A stretch of 39,427 nucleotides of DNA from Streptomyces sp. sk2.1. GTDB lineage: Bacteria > Actinomycetota > Actinomycetes > Streptomycetales > Streptomycetaceae. The translations under genes were made by a program, and so were the position numbers. Where the stretch lies: positions 1,267,543-1,306,969 of the forward strand of contig NZ_RDBO01000077.1 in the NCBI RefSeq assembly GCF_008120935.1. Reading direction: 5' to 3'. The notes beneath the pieces are model-generated. The model was not told the DNA's origin. It did no database searches and worked only from the letters and a program-made list of their open reading frames with translations. Each line of letters begins with the position of its first letter. Position 1 is the first letter of the stretch. This document shows, piece after piece, positions 32,956-39,427 of this stretch.

Positions 32956-33035
32956 CGCCGGAGCCAATGGATTTCCGCCCACCCGTGCTGCCCGGCTAAC
33001 CTCCTGCACATCACCCTTCCTAGCAGGAGTTCACC

Positions 33036-34736
33036 ATGGCCCAGGTCCAGCGCATGTCCCGATTGATGATCAAGACACTGCGCGACGACCCGGCGGACGC
33101 CGAGACGCTCAACCACAAGCTGCTCGTCCGGGCCGGATACGTACGTCGCACCGCGGCCGGCATCTGGACCTGGCTGCCGCTGGGCAAGAAGGTCCTGGAG
33201 AACATCACCCGCGTCGTGCGCGAGGAGATGGACGCCATCGGCGGCCAGGAGGTCCTGCTGCCCGCGCTGCTGCCCAAGGAGGCGTACGAGGCCAGCGGCC
33301 GCTACGACGAGTACGGCGACCTGCTCTTCAGGCTCCGGGACCGCAAGGGCGCCGAGTACCTCCTCGGACCCACCCACGAGGAGATCTTCACCCAGGTCGT
33401 CAAGGATCAGATCACGTCCTACAAGGACCTGCCCGTGATCCTGTACCAGATCCAGACCAAGTACCGCGACGAGGCCCGCCCGCGCGCCGGTGTGCTGCGC
33501 GGCCGCGAGTTCCAGATGAAGGACTCGTACTCCTTCGACACCACGGACGAGGGACTGGCCGAGGCATACGGGCAGCACCGCGCCGCCTACATCCGGATCT
33601 TCGAGCGGCTCGGCCTCGACTACCGCGTCGTCTCCGCCGTCTCCGGCGCCATGGGCGGCTCGGCCTCCGAGGAGTTCCTGGCCCCCGCCCCGGCCGGCGA
33701 GGACACCTTCGTCGACTGCCCCGCCTGCGACTACGCCGCCAACACCGAGGCGGTGACCTTCGAGGCAGCCCGGGCCGACGGCTCCGCGCACGGCCCCGTC
33801 GAGGAACTGGACACCCCCGACACCCCGACCATCGAGACCCTCGCCGCGCACCTGGGCGTCCCCGCCTCCGCGACCCTGAAGAACCTGCTGGTCAAGATCG
33901 ACGGCGAGATCGTCGCGGTGGGCGTGCCCGGCGACCGCGAGGTGGACCTCGGCAAGCTGGGCGAGCACCTGGCGCCCGCCGTCGTCGAACTGGTCACCGC
34001 GGAGGACTTCGAGGGCCGTCCCGACCTGGTGCGCGGCTATGTCGGCCCGCAGGGCCTGGACAAGGTCCGCTACATCGCCGACCCGCGCGTCGCCCCCGGC
34101 ACCGCCTGGATCACCGGCGCCAACAAGGACGGCGTGCACGCGAAGAACGTCGTGGCCGGCCGCGACTTCGGGGTCGACGACTACCTCGACGTCGTCGTCG
34201 TCGAGGCGGGCGACCCCTGCCCCAAGTGCGGCACCGGCCTCAAGCTGGACCGCGCCATCGAGATCGGCCACATCTTCCAGCTGGGCCGCAAGTACGCGGA
34301 CACCTTCCAGCTCGACGTGCTCGGCCAGAACGGCAAGCCGGTCCGGGTCACCATGGGCTCCTACGGCATCGGCGTCTCCCGCGCCGTCGCCGCGCTCGCC
34401 GAGCAGACCGCCGACGAGCAGGGGCTGTGCTGGCCCCGCGAGATCGCCCCGGCCGACGTCCACGTCGTCGCGGCGGGCAAGGCGCTCCAGACGGAGCTGG
34501 CCCTCGACGTCGCCGAGCGGCTCGGCGCCGCGGGCGTGCGGGTGATGGTCGACGACCGCGCGGGCGTCTCGCCCGGCGTGAAGTTCACCGACGCCGAACT
34601 GATCGGCGTCCCGAAGATCCTGGTCGCCGGCCGTCGCTCGGCCGAGGGCGTCCTGGAACTCAAGGACCGCCGCACCGGCGAGCGCGAGGAGCTCACGGTC
34701 GACGAGGCGATCGCCCGACTCACCACCCAGGGCTGA
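33036..34736 (+). CDS. proS: Prolyl-tRNA synthetase, bacterial type
   Basis: A 566-residue class II synthetase charging tRNA-Pro. The N-terminal catalytic domain has LGPTHEEIFT and the motif-2 run KYRDEARPRAGVLRGREFQMKD. The insertion (editing) domain lies at about 225-385 with LKNLLVKIDG and KDGVHAKNVVAGRDF, so alanyl-tRNA-Pro can be hydrolysed. Motif 3 is GSYGIGVSRAVAA, and the C-terminal anticodon-binding domain carries VMVDDRAGVSPGVKFTDAEL. Two Cys pairs (DCPACDY and CPKCGTG) bracket the editing domain, suggesting a metal site. AGCAGGAG is ten bases before ATG 33036, and TAACCT at 32997-33002 could be the -10 box. It ends at a hairpin. Confidence is high. Confidence 0.97.
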   Translation: MAQVQRMSRLMIKTLRDDPADAETLNHKLLVRAGYVRRTAAGIWTWLPLGKKVLENITRVVREEMDAIGGQEVLLPALLPKEAYEASGRYDEYGDLLFRLRDRKGAEYLLGPTHEEIFTQVVKDQITSYKDLPVILYQIQTKYRDEARPRAGVLRGREFQMKDSYSFDTTDEGLAEAYGQHRAAYIRIFERLGLDYRVVSAVSGAMGGSASEEFLAPAPAGEDTFVDCPACDYAANTEAVTFEAARADGSAHGPVEELDTPDTPTIETLAAHLGVPASATLKNLLVKIDGEIVAVGVPGDREVDLGKLGEHLAPAVVELVTAEDFEGRPDLVRGYVGPQGLDKVRYIADPRVAPGTAWITGANKDGVHAKNVVAGRDFGVDDYLDVVVVEAGDPCPKCGTGLKLDRAIEIGHIFQLGRKYADTFQLDVLGQNGKPVRVTMGSYGIGVSRAVAALAEQTADEQGLCWPREIAPADVHVVAAGKALQTELALDVAERLGAAGVRVMVDDRAGVSPGVKFTDAELIGVPKILVAGRRSAEGVLELKDRRTGEREELTVDEAIARLTTQG

Positions 34737-34749
34737 TCCGGAACACGGC

Positions 34750-34782
34750 AGGAGGCCCCCGCGCGGTGCGCGGGGGCCTCCT
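34750..34782. terminator. 15-bp stem terminator shared by proS and the pseudokinase gene
   Basis: AGGAGGCCCCCGCGC and its exact complement around a three-base loop, 13 bases after the proS stop and followed by CGTGTTTCCC. The convergent gene ends 18 bases further, so the hairpin may act on both strands. Confidence 0.85.
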
Positions 34783-34800
34783 CGTGTTTCCCGGTCCGGG

Positions 34801-35706
34801 TCACAGCCAGCTCGCGAACTCCAGCGTCAGCTCGCCCTCCTGGCGGCGGCCCACGGCCATCGCCCGGGTCCCCGACTCCACCGCGCGGAACAGCGTCCAG
34901 CCGTGCAGCCGCTCCCGGTCCACGTCCAGCGAGTCGGCGAGCTTCCGGACCCGCCGCCGGGCCGTCACCGCACCGCCGGGAGACGCGATCAGGTCCTCGA
35001 CCCGGTCGCGCACCAGACGCGCCAGGTCGTAGGCCCGCTCACCGACCAGCGGCTCGGGACCGACCGTCAGCCAGGGCACCCGCTCCCCGGCGAGCACCTT
35101 GCTCTGGCGGAAGTTGCCGTGCAGCAGCAGGAGTTCGGGGGAGTGGGCGACCAGCTCCGCACGTGCCGCGAGCGCCGCGGAGACCAGCGGCTCCAGGGCG
35201 GGATCGGCTGCCGCGGCGGCGCGCATCGGCTCGACCCGGCGGCCGGTCCGCTCGGCGACCGTCTCGAAGCCGTGCCCGGCCGGCGGCTCGACCCACAGCC
35301 TGCGCACCGTGCCCGCCGCCTCCAGCAGCGCCTTGGCCTCCGGCAGCGAGCGCAGCGACACCTCGGGGTGCAGCCGCTCCAGCAGGAGCGCGCCGGGCCC
35401 GTCGCCGAGCAGCCGCACCGCGCCCCAGCCGTTCCAGTGGGCCAGCGCCGCCCGTTCGGGGCCGGGCGCGGCCCCGAACGGGGCCAGCTTCAACGCGGCC
35501 GGGGTGCCGTCGGAGCACGTCACCAGCAGCACCAGACTGCTGCGGCCCCCCGGGGCGGCGACCCGCTCCACGGTCACCCGCCGCCCGGTGGAGGACAGCG
35601 CCTCCTCGATCAGCGCGGGAAGCCGTGCGAGCCAGTCGGCGGCGGCTGCGTCCCCGCACGACTCGCCCAGCGCTCGCACCAGACGCTGCGGCGGTTCGAA
35701 ACCCAT
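34801..35706 (-). CDS. Aminoglycoside-phosphotransferase-fold protein, probable pseudokinase
   Basis: A 301-residue protein with the fold of the aminoglycoside/hydroxyurea kinase (APH 6-type) family. The N-lobe Lys (AALKLAPF, Lys73) is present and ERAALAHWNGWGAVRLLGDGPGALLLERL matches family blocks. The catalytic loop, normally HGDLHxxN, reads HGNFRQSK (196-203): the catalytic Asp is Asn198 and the metal-binding Asn is Lys203. The later strand, normally I-D-P-K-P, reads TVGPEPLVGERAYDLARL, so the second metal-binding Asp is Gly216. It should not transfer phosphate and may instead bind a ligand or partner. The rest of the fold and the reading frame are intact, which argues for a kept function. 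GAACAC separates a weak AAAGGGA from the ATG. Convergent with proS. Confidence 0.82.
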   Translation of the reverse strand: MGFEPPQRLVRALGESCGDAAAADWLARLPALIEEALSSTGRRVTVERVAAPGGRSSLVLLVTCSDGTPAALKLAPFGAAPGPERAALAHWNGWGAVRLLGDGPGALLLERLHPEVSLRSLPEAKALLEAAGTVRRLWVEPPAGHGFETVAERTGRRVEPMRAAAAADPALEPLVSAALAARAELVAHSPELLLLHGNFRQSKVLAGERVPWLTVGPEPLVGERAYDLARLVRDRVEDLIASPGGAVTARRRVRKLADSLDVDRERLHGWTLFRAVESGTRAMAVGRRQEGELTLEFASWL

Positions 35707-35731
35707 ACGTGCTGTGTTCCCTTTCAGAATT

Positions 35732-35761
35732 GCCTCGGTGCCTCGGTGCCTCGGTGCCTCG
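35732..35761. repeat. 8-bp microsatellite in the leader of the pseudokinase gene
   Basis: GCCTCGGT is repeated three full times (35732-35755) followed by a partial copy (GCCTCG), in the 75-base gap between the DUF4439 gene and the pseudokinase start. It lies 26 bases before that gene's ATG, so changes in copy number would alter spacing to whatever lies upstream. Confidence 0.85.
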
Positions 35762-35781
35762 TGGCCCGTGTCGCGGCTCCC

Positions 35782-36273
35782 TCAGTGCGCCGGGGCGGCC
35801 CCGTCCCCGTCGGCGTTCCTCGCACCGGCCCCCGCCGCGGCGGTCTTCCCGGCGGCCCGCTCGGCGAGACCGGGAAAGGGTACGCCGCTGCCCCGCCAGC
35901 GGACCGCGCGCACCGCGGCCTCCCGCAGCGCGACGGCGGCCTCCCGCCTGAGCGGCCCCCCGGCGGCCCGCACCAGGTCGGAGTACACGTTCGCGACCCG
36001 GTCCTCCAGCAGGGCCGCCAGCCGCACCGCCGCGGCCGGGTCCGCGACCGTGAAGGGCAGGGCGTACGCGGCCCGCGCCGCCACCGGCTCGCCGCCCAGA
36101 TCGCGCACGGTCCGGGCCAGCGCGTCGCGCCGGGCCCGGTGCGCGTGGTGGGCCGACCGGGCCTCGGCCCGGCGCTTCTGCCCGACCCGGGCGCCGACCA
36201 CCCCGTACCCGTACACCGCCGCGTGTTCGGCGGCCAGGGCCGCCTGCGCGGCCTTCAGGTCCGCAGCGCTCAT
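35782..36273 (-). CDS. Ferritin-like DUF4439 protein
   Basis: A 163-residue all-helical protein of the DUF4439 ferritin-like family. Helix signatures are LAAEHAAVYGYGVVGARVG, the HRARRDALARTVRDLGG segment and LLEDRVANVYSDLVRAA. The Glu-x-x-His pair in AAEHAAVYGYG resembles the iron-binding half-site, but the set for a di-iron centre is not complete in what I can see, so metal binding is uncertain. The tail is Ala/Gly-rich. No signal peptide. It starts four bases inside the lipoprotein gene's stop (ATGA) on the same strand, suggesting that the two products act together, perhaps with the lipoprotein outside and this protein inside. Confidence 0.78.
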   Translation of the reverse strand: MSAADLKAAQAALAAEHAAVYGYGVVGARVGQKRRAEARSAHHAHRARRDALARTVRDLGGEPVAARAAYALPFTVADPAAAVRLAALLEDRVANVYSDLVRAAGGPLRREAAVALREAAVRAVRWRGSGVPFPGLAERAAGKTAAAGAGARNADGDGAAPAH

Positions 36274-36794
36274 GACGAGGTCTCCTTGGCCAGTTCGGTC
36301 AGCAGATAGGCGTGGGCCGCGCCGGCCGCCGCCGTCGAGGCCAGCAGCCGGGCCAGCTCCGGCGGGGCCTCCAGGAGGGCCGCCAGACGCGCGTCGGAGG
36401 TGCGGCGCTCCGCCGCGGCCAGCTCCTCGACCGCGGCCTTCGCGCCGGTCGCGCGCGACTGCGGGGGCGTGAGCGGCTTCCCGCCGGGCGCCAGCGCCCC
36501 GGCGTGGGCCCGGACGGCGTCCCGCAGCGGCGAGAGCGCGGCGGCGGTGGCCGGATGGGCCCCGATCACCTGCTCGTAGTGGCCGAGCAGCTCCATGCTG
36601 CCGCGCGCGGCGTCCGCCCGGATCTTCTTTTCCGCCCGCGCCGCGGAGACCTGCTCGGCCGTGGTCGGGGCCCCGTCCCGCTCGGATTCCCCCGCGCGCC
36701 CGGAGCCGCCGCCGCAGCCGGCCAGCACCGCCCCCAGGGCGATCGCTCCCGTCGCGGTGAGCGCACCCCTGCGCGTCGTCCCGGTGCGCCGCAC
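36270..36794 (-). CDS. Lipoprotein of unknown function
   Basis: A 174-residue lipoprotein from the chosen GTG, which has AAGGAG five bases upstream and so is preferred to an ATG at 36893. The N-terminus reads VRRTGTTRRGALTATGAI and reaches the lipobox LAGC with Cys27, followed by a Gly/Ser-rich linker. Paired arginines before the hydrophobic stretch raise the possibility of Tat export. The mature part is helical (MELLGHYEQVIGAHPATAAAL, VEELAAAERRTSDARLAALLE) and may be ferritin-like itself, like its neighbour. The gene is divergent from rimP and overlaps the DUF4439 start by four bases. Confidence 0.78.
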   Translation of the reverse strand: MRRTGTTRRGALTATGAIALGAVLAGCGGGSGRAGESERDGAPTTAEQVSAARAEKKIRADAARGSMELLGHYEQVIGAHPATAAALSPLRDAVRAHAGALAPGGKPLTPPQSRATGAKAAVEELAAAERRTSDARLAALLEAPPELARLLASTAAAGAAHAYLLTELAKETSS

Positions 36795-36967
36795 TTTTCT
36801 CCTTCGGGCTGGACCTGTCTTGACTGGATCTGTCCTGAAGTGATCACCGCAGGCGAGCGTACCTGCGGCGGAGGGGAGGACGGACGGCAACACCCCTCAG
36901 GACCGGATACCCTTTGACCTGACACGCGAGATCCCACAACAGCACACGCGGCCGAGGAGTCACCCGG

Positions 36968-37465
36968 ATGAGCACCACCCAGAGCGAGAGGCTGCGCGGA
37001 CTGCTCGAACCGCTCGTCAGCGCCGAGCAGCTGGATCTCGAGGAGATCGAGGTTTCCCGGGCCGGCCGCCGCCGTGTGCTGCGGATCGTCGTGGATTCCG
37101 ACGAGGGCGTGGAGCTGGACGCCTGTGCCGAGCTGAGCCGCGCGATCTCCGAGAAGCTCGACGAGACCGACGCGATGGGCGACGACGAATACGTCCTCGA
37201 AGTCAGTTCCCCCGGTGCCGACCGTCCGCTGACGGAGCACCGCCACTACGTACGCGCCACGGGCCGCCTCGCCAAACTGCACCTGCGCGAGGGCGGCGAA
37301 CTGGTGGCCCGCATCCTCGCCGTGGACGAGGAGGGGCTCGACCTCGAGGTGCCGGGCGTCAAGGGCCGCAAGCCCACCGCCCGCCGGGTCGCCTTCGACG
37401 AGATCGCCAAGGCGCGCGTGGAGATCGAATTCAGTCGCAAGGACAAGAAGGAAGAGGAGGCGTAG
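36968..37465 (+). CDS. rimP: Ribosome maturation factor RimP
   Basis: A 165-residue 30S-subunit maturation factor. The N-terminal alpha/beta domain (LEPLVSAEQLDLEEIEVSR) is followed by the conserved EYVLEVSSPGADRPL and a C-terminal SH3-like barrel (VRATGRLAKLHLREGGELVARI). Charged C-terminus KDKKEEEA. GAGGAG lies about eight bases before the ATG. The gene is two bases upstream of nusA, the arrangement shared with most bacteria. A TACCCT at 36908-36913 could be the -10 of the operon. Together the operon supplies ribosome assembly, transcription elongation and initiation. Confidence 0.95.
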   Translation: MSTTQSERLRGLLEPLVSAEQLDLEEIEVSRAGRRRVLRIVVDSDEGVELDACAELSRAISEKLDETDAMGDDEYVLEVSSPGADRPLTEHRHYVRATGRLAKLHLREGGELVARILAVDEEGLDLEVPGVKGRKPTARRVAFDEIAKARVEIEFSRKDKKEEEA

Positions 37466-37467
37466 CC

Positions 37468-38508
37468 GTGGACATCGACGTGAAGCTCTTGAAGGGCTTG
37501 GCACAGGACAAGGAGATCCCCTTCGACGTGCTCGTCGAGGCGATCGAGTCGGCCCTCCTCATCGCCTACCACCGTACCGACGGAAGCCACCGCCGCGCGC
37601 GGGTGGAGCTCGACGAGCGCGGCCACGTGACGGTGTGGGCGAAGGAGGACCCGGCCGACCTGGAGCCGGGGCAGGAGCCCAAGGAGTTCGACGACACCCC
37701 GTCCGGCTTCGGCCGGATCGCCGCGACCACGGCCAAGCAGGTCATCCTGCAGCGGCTGCGCGACGCCGAGGACGACCGGACGTTCGGCGAGTACGCGGGC
37801 CACGAGGGCGATGTCGTCACCGGCGTCGTCCAACAGGGCAAGGACCCCAAGAACGTCCTGGTCGACATCGGCAAGCTGGAGGCCATCCTGCCGGTGCAGG
37901 AGCAGGTGCCGGGCGAGGAGTACACCCACGGCCTGCGGCTGCGCACGTACGTGGTGCGCGTCGCCAAGGGTGTGCGCGGTCCGTCCGTGACGCTGTCGCG
38001 GACCCACCCCAACCTGGTGAAGAAGCTCTTCGCGCTGGAGGTCCCGGAGATCGCGGACGGTTCCGTGGAGATCTGCGCGATCGCCCGGGAGGCCGGCCAC
38101 CGCACCAAGATCGCGGTCCGCTCGACCCGTTCCGGACTGAACGCCAAGGGCGCCTGCATCGGCCCGATGGGCGGCCGGGTGCGCAACGTGATGGCCGAGC
38201 TGCACGGCGAGAAGATCGACATCGTGGACTGGTCGGACGACCCCGCCGAGATGGTCGCCAACGCGCTGTCACCCGCACGGGTGAGTCAGGTCGAGGTCGT
38301 GGACCTCGGCGCACGGTCCGCCCGCGTCACCGTTCCGGACTACCAGCTGTCGCTCGCGATCGGCAAGGAGGGGCAGAACGCCCGCCTCGCCGCCCGCCTC
38401 ACCGGCTGGCGCATCGACATCCGCCCGGACACCGAGACCGACGCCGAGCGCGACGTCGCCGACCGGGAGCGCGCGGAGCGCGCCCGCGAGCGGTCCGAGC
38501 GGCGCTGA
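37468..38508 (+). CDS. nusA: Transcription elongation/termination factor NusA
   Basis: A 346-residue short actinobacterial NusA. The N-terminal RNA polymerase-binding domain (IDVKLLKGLAQDKEIPFDVLV) runs to ~110, an S1 domain (EGDVVTGVVQQGKDPKNVLVDIGKLEAILP) to ~195, then KH1 (SRTHPNLVKKLFALEVPEI, IGPMGGRVRNVMAEL) and KH2 (YQLSLAIGKEGQNARLAARLTGW). The C-terminal acidic repeats of E. coli NusA are absent, as is normal for the phylum. The last ~30 residues are Arg/Glu-rich and helical. GTG start two bases after the rimP stop, with GGAGG inside rimP eight bases upstream. A 10-bp hairpin follows at once. Confidence 0.96.
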   Translation: MDIDVKLLKGLAQDKEIPFDVLVEAIESALLIAYHRTDGSHRRARVELDERGHVTVWAKEDPADLEPGQEPKEFDDTPSGFGRIAATTAKQVILQRLRDAEDDRTFGEYAGHEGDVVTGVVQQGKDPKNVLVDIGKLEAILPVQEQVPGEEYTHGLRLRTYVVRVAKGVRGPSVTLSRTHPNLVKKLFALEVPEIADGSVEICAIAREAGHRTKIAVRSTRSGLNAKGACIGPMGGRVRNVMAELHGEKIDIVDWSDDPAEMVANALSPARVSQVEVVDLGARSARVTVPDYQLSLAIGKEGQNARLAARLTGWRIDIRPDTETDAERDVADRERAERARERSERR

Positions 38509-38530
38509 GAACCGGCCGTCCGGCCGGTTC
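38509..38530 (+). terminator. Short hairpin directly after nusA
   Basis: GAACCGGCCG and its complement, 10 bp, with two bases between the arms, beginning at the base after the nusA stop. It may be a weak terminator or a processing site within the operon. The 187 bases beyond it, up to ylxR, contain no gene. Confidence 0.5.
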
Positions 38531-38706
38531 CGGCCGGACGACTGCCGGAAGGACGGATCCGCGCGGGACGCCGGGCGCCCGCTTCCCGAGGGGACGCCCG
38601 GTGCGGGTCGCGAGGGGCCGGGAATAAATCTCGGTGGCATGCCGCTGAGATCACGACAACATCCGTTCGATTTTTGCCCCAAAGGGGTGAGGTCGGTGCG
38701 GGGAGG

Positions 38707-38712
38707 TAGACT
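38707..38712 (+). promoter_or_regulatory. Candidate internal -10 box for ylxR-infB
   Basis: TAGACT stands five bases before the GTG of ylxR, a spacing suited to leaderless transcription. A GGGAGG before it would be a competing Shine-Dalgarno for a longer transcript. No clear -35 is present, so this is tentative. Confidence 0.4.
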
Positions 38713-38717
38713 TAGCC

Positions 38718-38996
38718 GTGTCTGGCCGGACGCATGCCCGCGCTTGCCCTGAGCGAACCTGTGTGGGATGCCGGGAGCGGGCGGCCAAGAGCGAACTGCT
38801 GCGCATCGTCGTGGAAGGGAACGCCTGCGTTCCCGATCCGCGCGGTACGCTGCCCGGCCGGGGTGCCTATGTACACCCCGTCCCCGCATGTCTGGACCTG
38901 GCGGTTCGCCGCCGGGCATTCCCCCGGGCCTTCAAGGCCAAGGGGCCGTTCGACCCCGCCGCGCTGCAGCGGTTCGTCGAGCGGGCGACACCGTAA
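38718..38996 (+). CDS. ylxR: YlxR (DUF448) RNA-binding protein
   Basis: A 92-residue YlxR protein, the small RNA-binding or nucleoid-associated factor encoded between nusA and infB in most Gram-positive bacteria. Signatures: RTCVGCRERAAKSELLRIVV, then DPRGTLPGRGAYVHPVPACLDLA and the basic RRRAFPRAFK. The function in Streptomyces is not settled. The GTG at 38718 includes an N-terminal extension MSGRTHARACPE; the GGGAGG upstream is eleven bases away. Context and motifs both agree. Confidence 0.93.
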   Translation: MSGRTHARACPERTCVGCRERAAKSELLRIVVEGNACVPDPRGTLPGRGAYVHPVPACLDLAVRRRAFPRAFKAKGPFDPAALQRFVERATP

Positions 38997-39060
38997 GAAA
39001 TGAACGGCACGGGACCCCGTGCGGTCAGGTACCTCGCGAGTTGGAAGTAGGTCGAGATTG

Positions 39061-39093
39061 CGATGAGCACTCGATGAGTACGCGATGAGTACG
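39061..39093 (+). repeat. 11-bp tandem repeat in the infB leader
   Basis: Three consecutive 11-bp units: CGATGAGCACT, then CGATGAGTACG twice. A weaker fourth (CCCATGAAGTA) may follow. They lie in the 147-base gap between ylxR and infB, immediately before the hairpins described below. Confidence 0.75.
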
Positions 39094-39109
39094 CCCATGA
39101 AGTAGCGAC

Positions 39110-39160
39110 GGTCCGGCGGTAACCCGGACCTAAAAGGAGCGAAGTGGCTAAGGTCCGGGT
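39110..39160 (+). promoter_or_regulatory. Competing hairpins enclosing the infB ribosome-binding site
   Basis: ACCCGGACCT (39122-39131) pairs perfectly over 10 bp with AGGTCCGGGT (39151-39160), the latter within infB codons 3-6. The 19-base loop carries the ribosome site AAGGAG (39134-39139) and the GTG start (39144). The core of the left arm, CCGGACC (39124-39130), can instead pair with GGTCCGG at 39110-39116 in a 7-bp hairpin. The two folds exclude each other, one enclosing and the other freeing the start site. Confidence 0.65.
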
Positions 39161-39427
39161 ATACGAACTCGCCAAGGAGTTCGGCGTCGAGAGCAAGGTC
39201 GTCATGGCCAAGCTCCAAGAACTCGGTGAATTCGTCCGTTCGGCGTCCTCGACGATCGAGGCGCCGGTTGTACGCAAGTTGACTGACGCACTGCAGGGGC
39301 CCGGCGGCAACGCCGGCAAGCCCGCTGCCAAGCCTGGCGCGCCCCGCAAGGCGACGCCCGCGAAGCCCGCGGCGCCCTCTCCGGCCGCCGCGGCACGTCC
39401 TGCTGCCCCGAAGCCCGGCGCCCCGGC
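39144..39427 (+). CDS. infB: Translation initiation factor IF-2, N-terminal part (runs off window)
   Basis: The first ~94 codons of IF-2. It begins VAKVRVYELAKEFGVESKVVMAKL, the IF-2 N-terminal domain found in actinobacteria, and continues into the Pro/Ala/Lys-rich linker typical of the large Streptomyces factor (GGNAGKPAAKPGAP, then KPAAPSPAAAARPAAPKPG). The GTPase domains are outside the window. AAGGAG sits five bases before the GTG, both in the loop of a 10-bp hairpin (see the regulatory entry). It is the last gene of the rimP-nusA-ylxR-infB block visible here. Confidence 0.93.
   Translation, partial: MAKVRVYELAKEFGVESKVVMAKLQELGEFVRSASSTIEAPVVRKLTDALQGPGGNAGKPAAKPGAPRKATPAKPAAPSPAAAARPAAPKPGAP

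Noticed and set aside
32956..33035. T-box or other tRNA-sensing leader for proS
   Set aside because: The gap is only 80 bases and shows no T-box sequence or terminator-antiterminator pair.
34801..35706. Antibiotic resistance kinase
   Set aside because: Catalytic Asp and both metal ligands are replaced, so resistance by phosphorylation is unlikely.
38664..38690. Terminator at the TTTTTGCCCCAAAGGGG stretch before ylxR
   Set aside because: The stem is only four base pairs and the T run precedes it on the coding strand.

Overview
The window is a stretch of high-GC actinobacterial chromosome, almost certainly Streptomyces. Codons end overwhelmingly in G or C, GTG starts are common, and many genes overlap by 1 or 4 bases. 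The gene content (DUF574 methyltransferase, twin-arginine lipoprotein, PucR regulator, DUF4439 protein, and the proS/rimP/nusA/ylxR/infB block) matches the core region that follows the putrescine-transport and chitinase genes in Streptomyces. Species was not determined. No tRNA, rRNA, insertion sequence, prophage or CRISPR array was seen.

Region 1 (1-5524): a minus-strand run of adenosine deaminase, glycerophosphodiester phosphodiesterase, DUF574 methyltransferase and a sensor histidine kinase that runs off the left edge. A DUF4190 membrane protein lies on the plus strand, followed by a convergent NADAR-family gene. The 3' ends of the deaminase and NADAR genes are followed by decayed tandem copies of their own last codons.

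Region 2 (5525-24008): a polyamine/GABA catabolic neighbourhood. Aldehyde dehydrogenase, PotD-, PotA-, PotB- and PotC-like ABC transporter proteins and an FAD oxidase form one tight operon, preceded by a 10-bp inverted repeat. Further on come GabT, a PucR-type regulator and a second aldehyde dehydrogenase. Together they could import putrescine-like amines, oxidise them, and feed GABA to succinate. Interspersed are a DasR-box chitinase, a PAP2 phosphatase and an unusual membrane ATPase resembling type IV coupling proteins.

Region 3 (24009-31376): an acyl-CoA dehydrogenase, a divergent EPSP-synthase paralogue, then ispC (dxr), a site-2 protease and ispG. The ispG gene is broken here: about 120 internal codons are missing, the reading frame shifts at the junction, and a 16-bp perfect palindrome abuts it. 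Either the gene is a pseudogene backed by a second copy, or the sequence is misassembled.

Region 4 (31377-39427): two acetyltransferases, proS, a predicted pseudokinase of the aminoglycoside-phosphotransferase fold, a ferritin-like protein plus lipoprotein pair, then rimP-nusA-ylxR-infB. The infB start site sits in the loop of a 10-bp hairpin that competes with an upstream hairpin for the same strand, which looks like translational control.

Strong intrinsic-terminator-like hairpins separate most transcription units and are listed individually.
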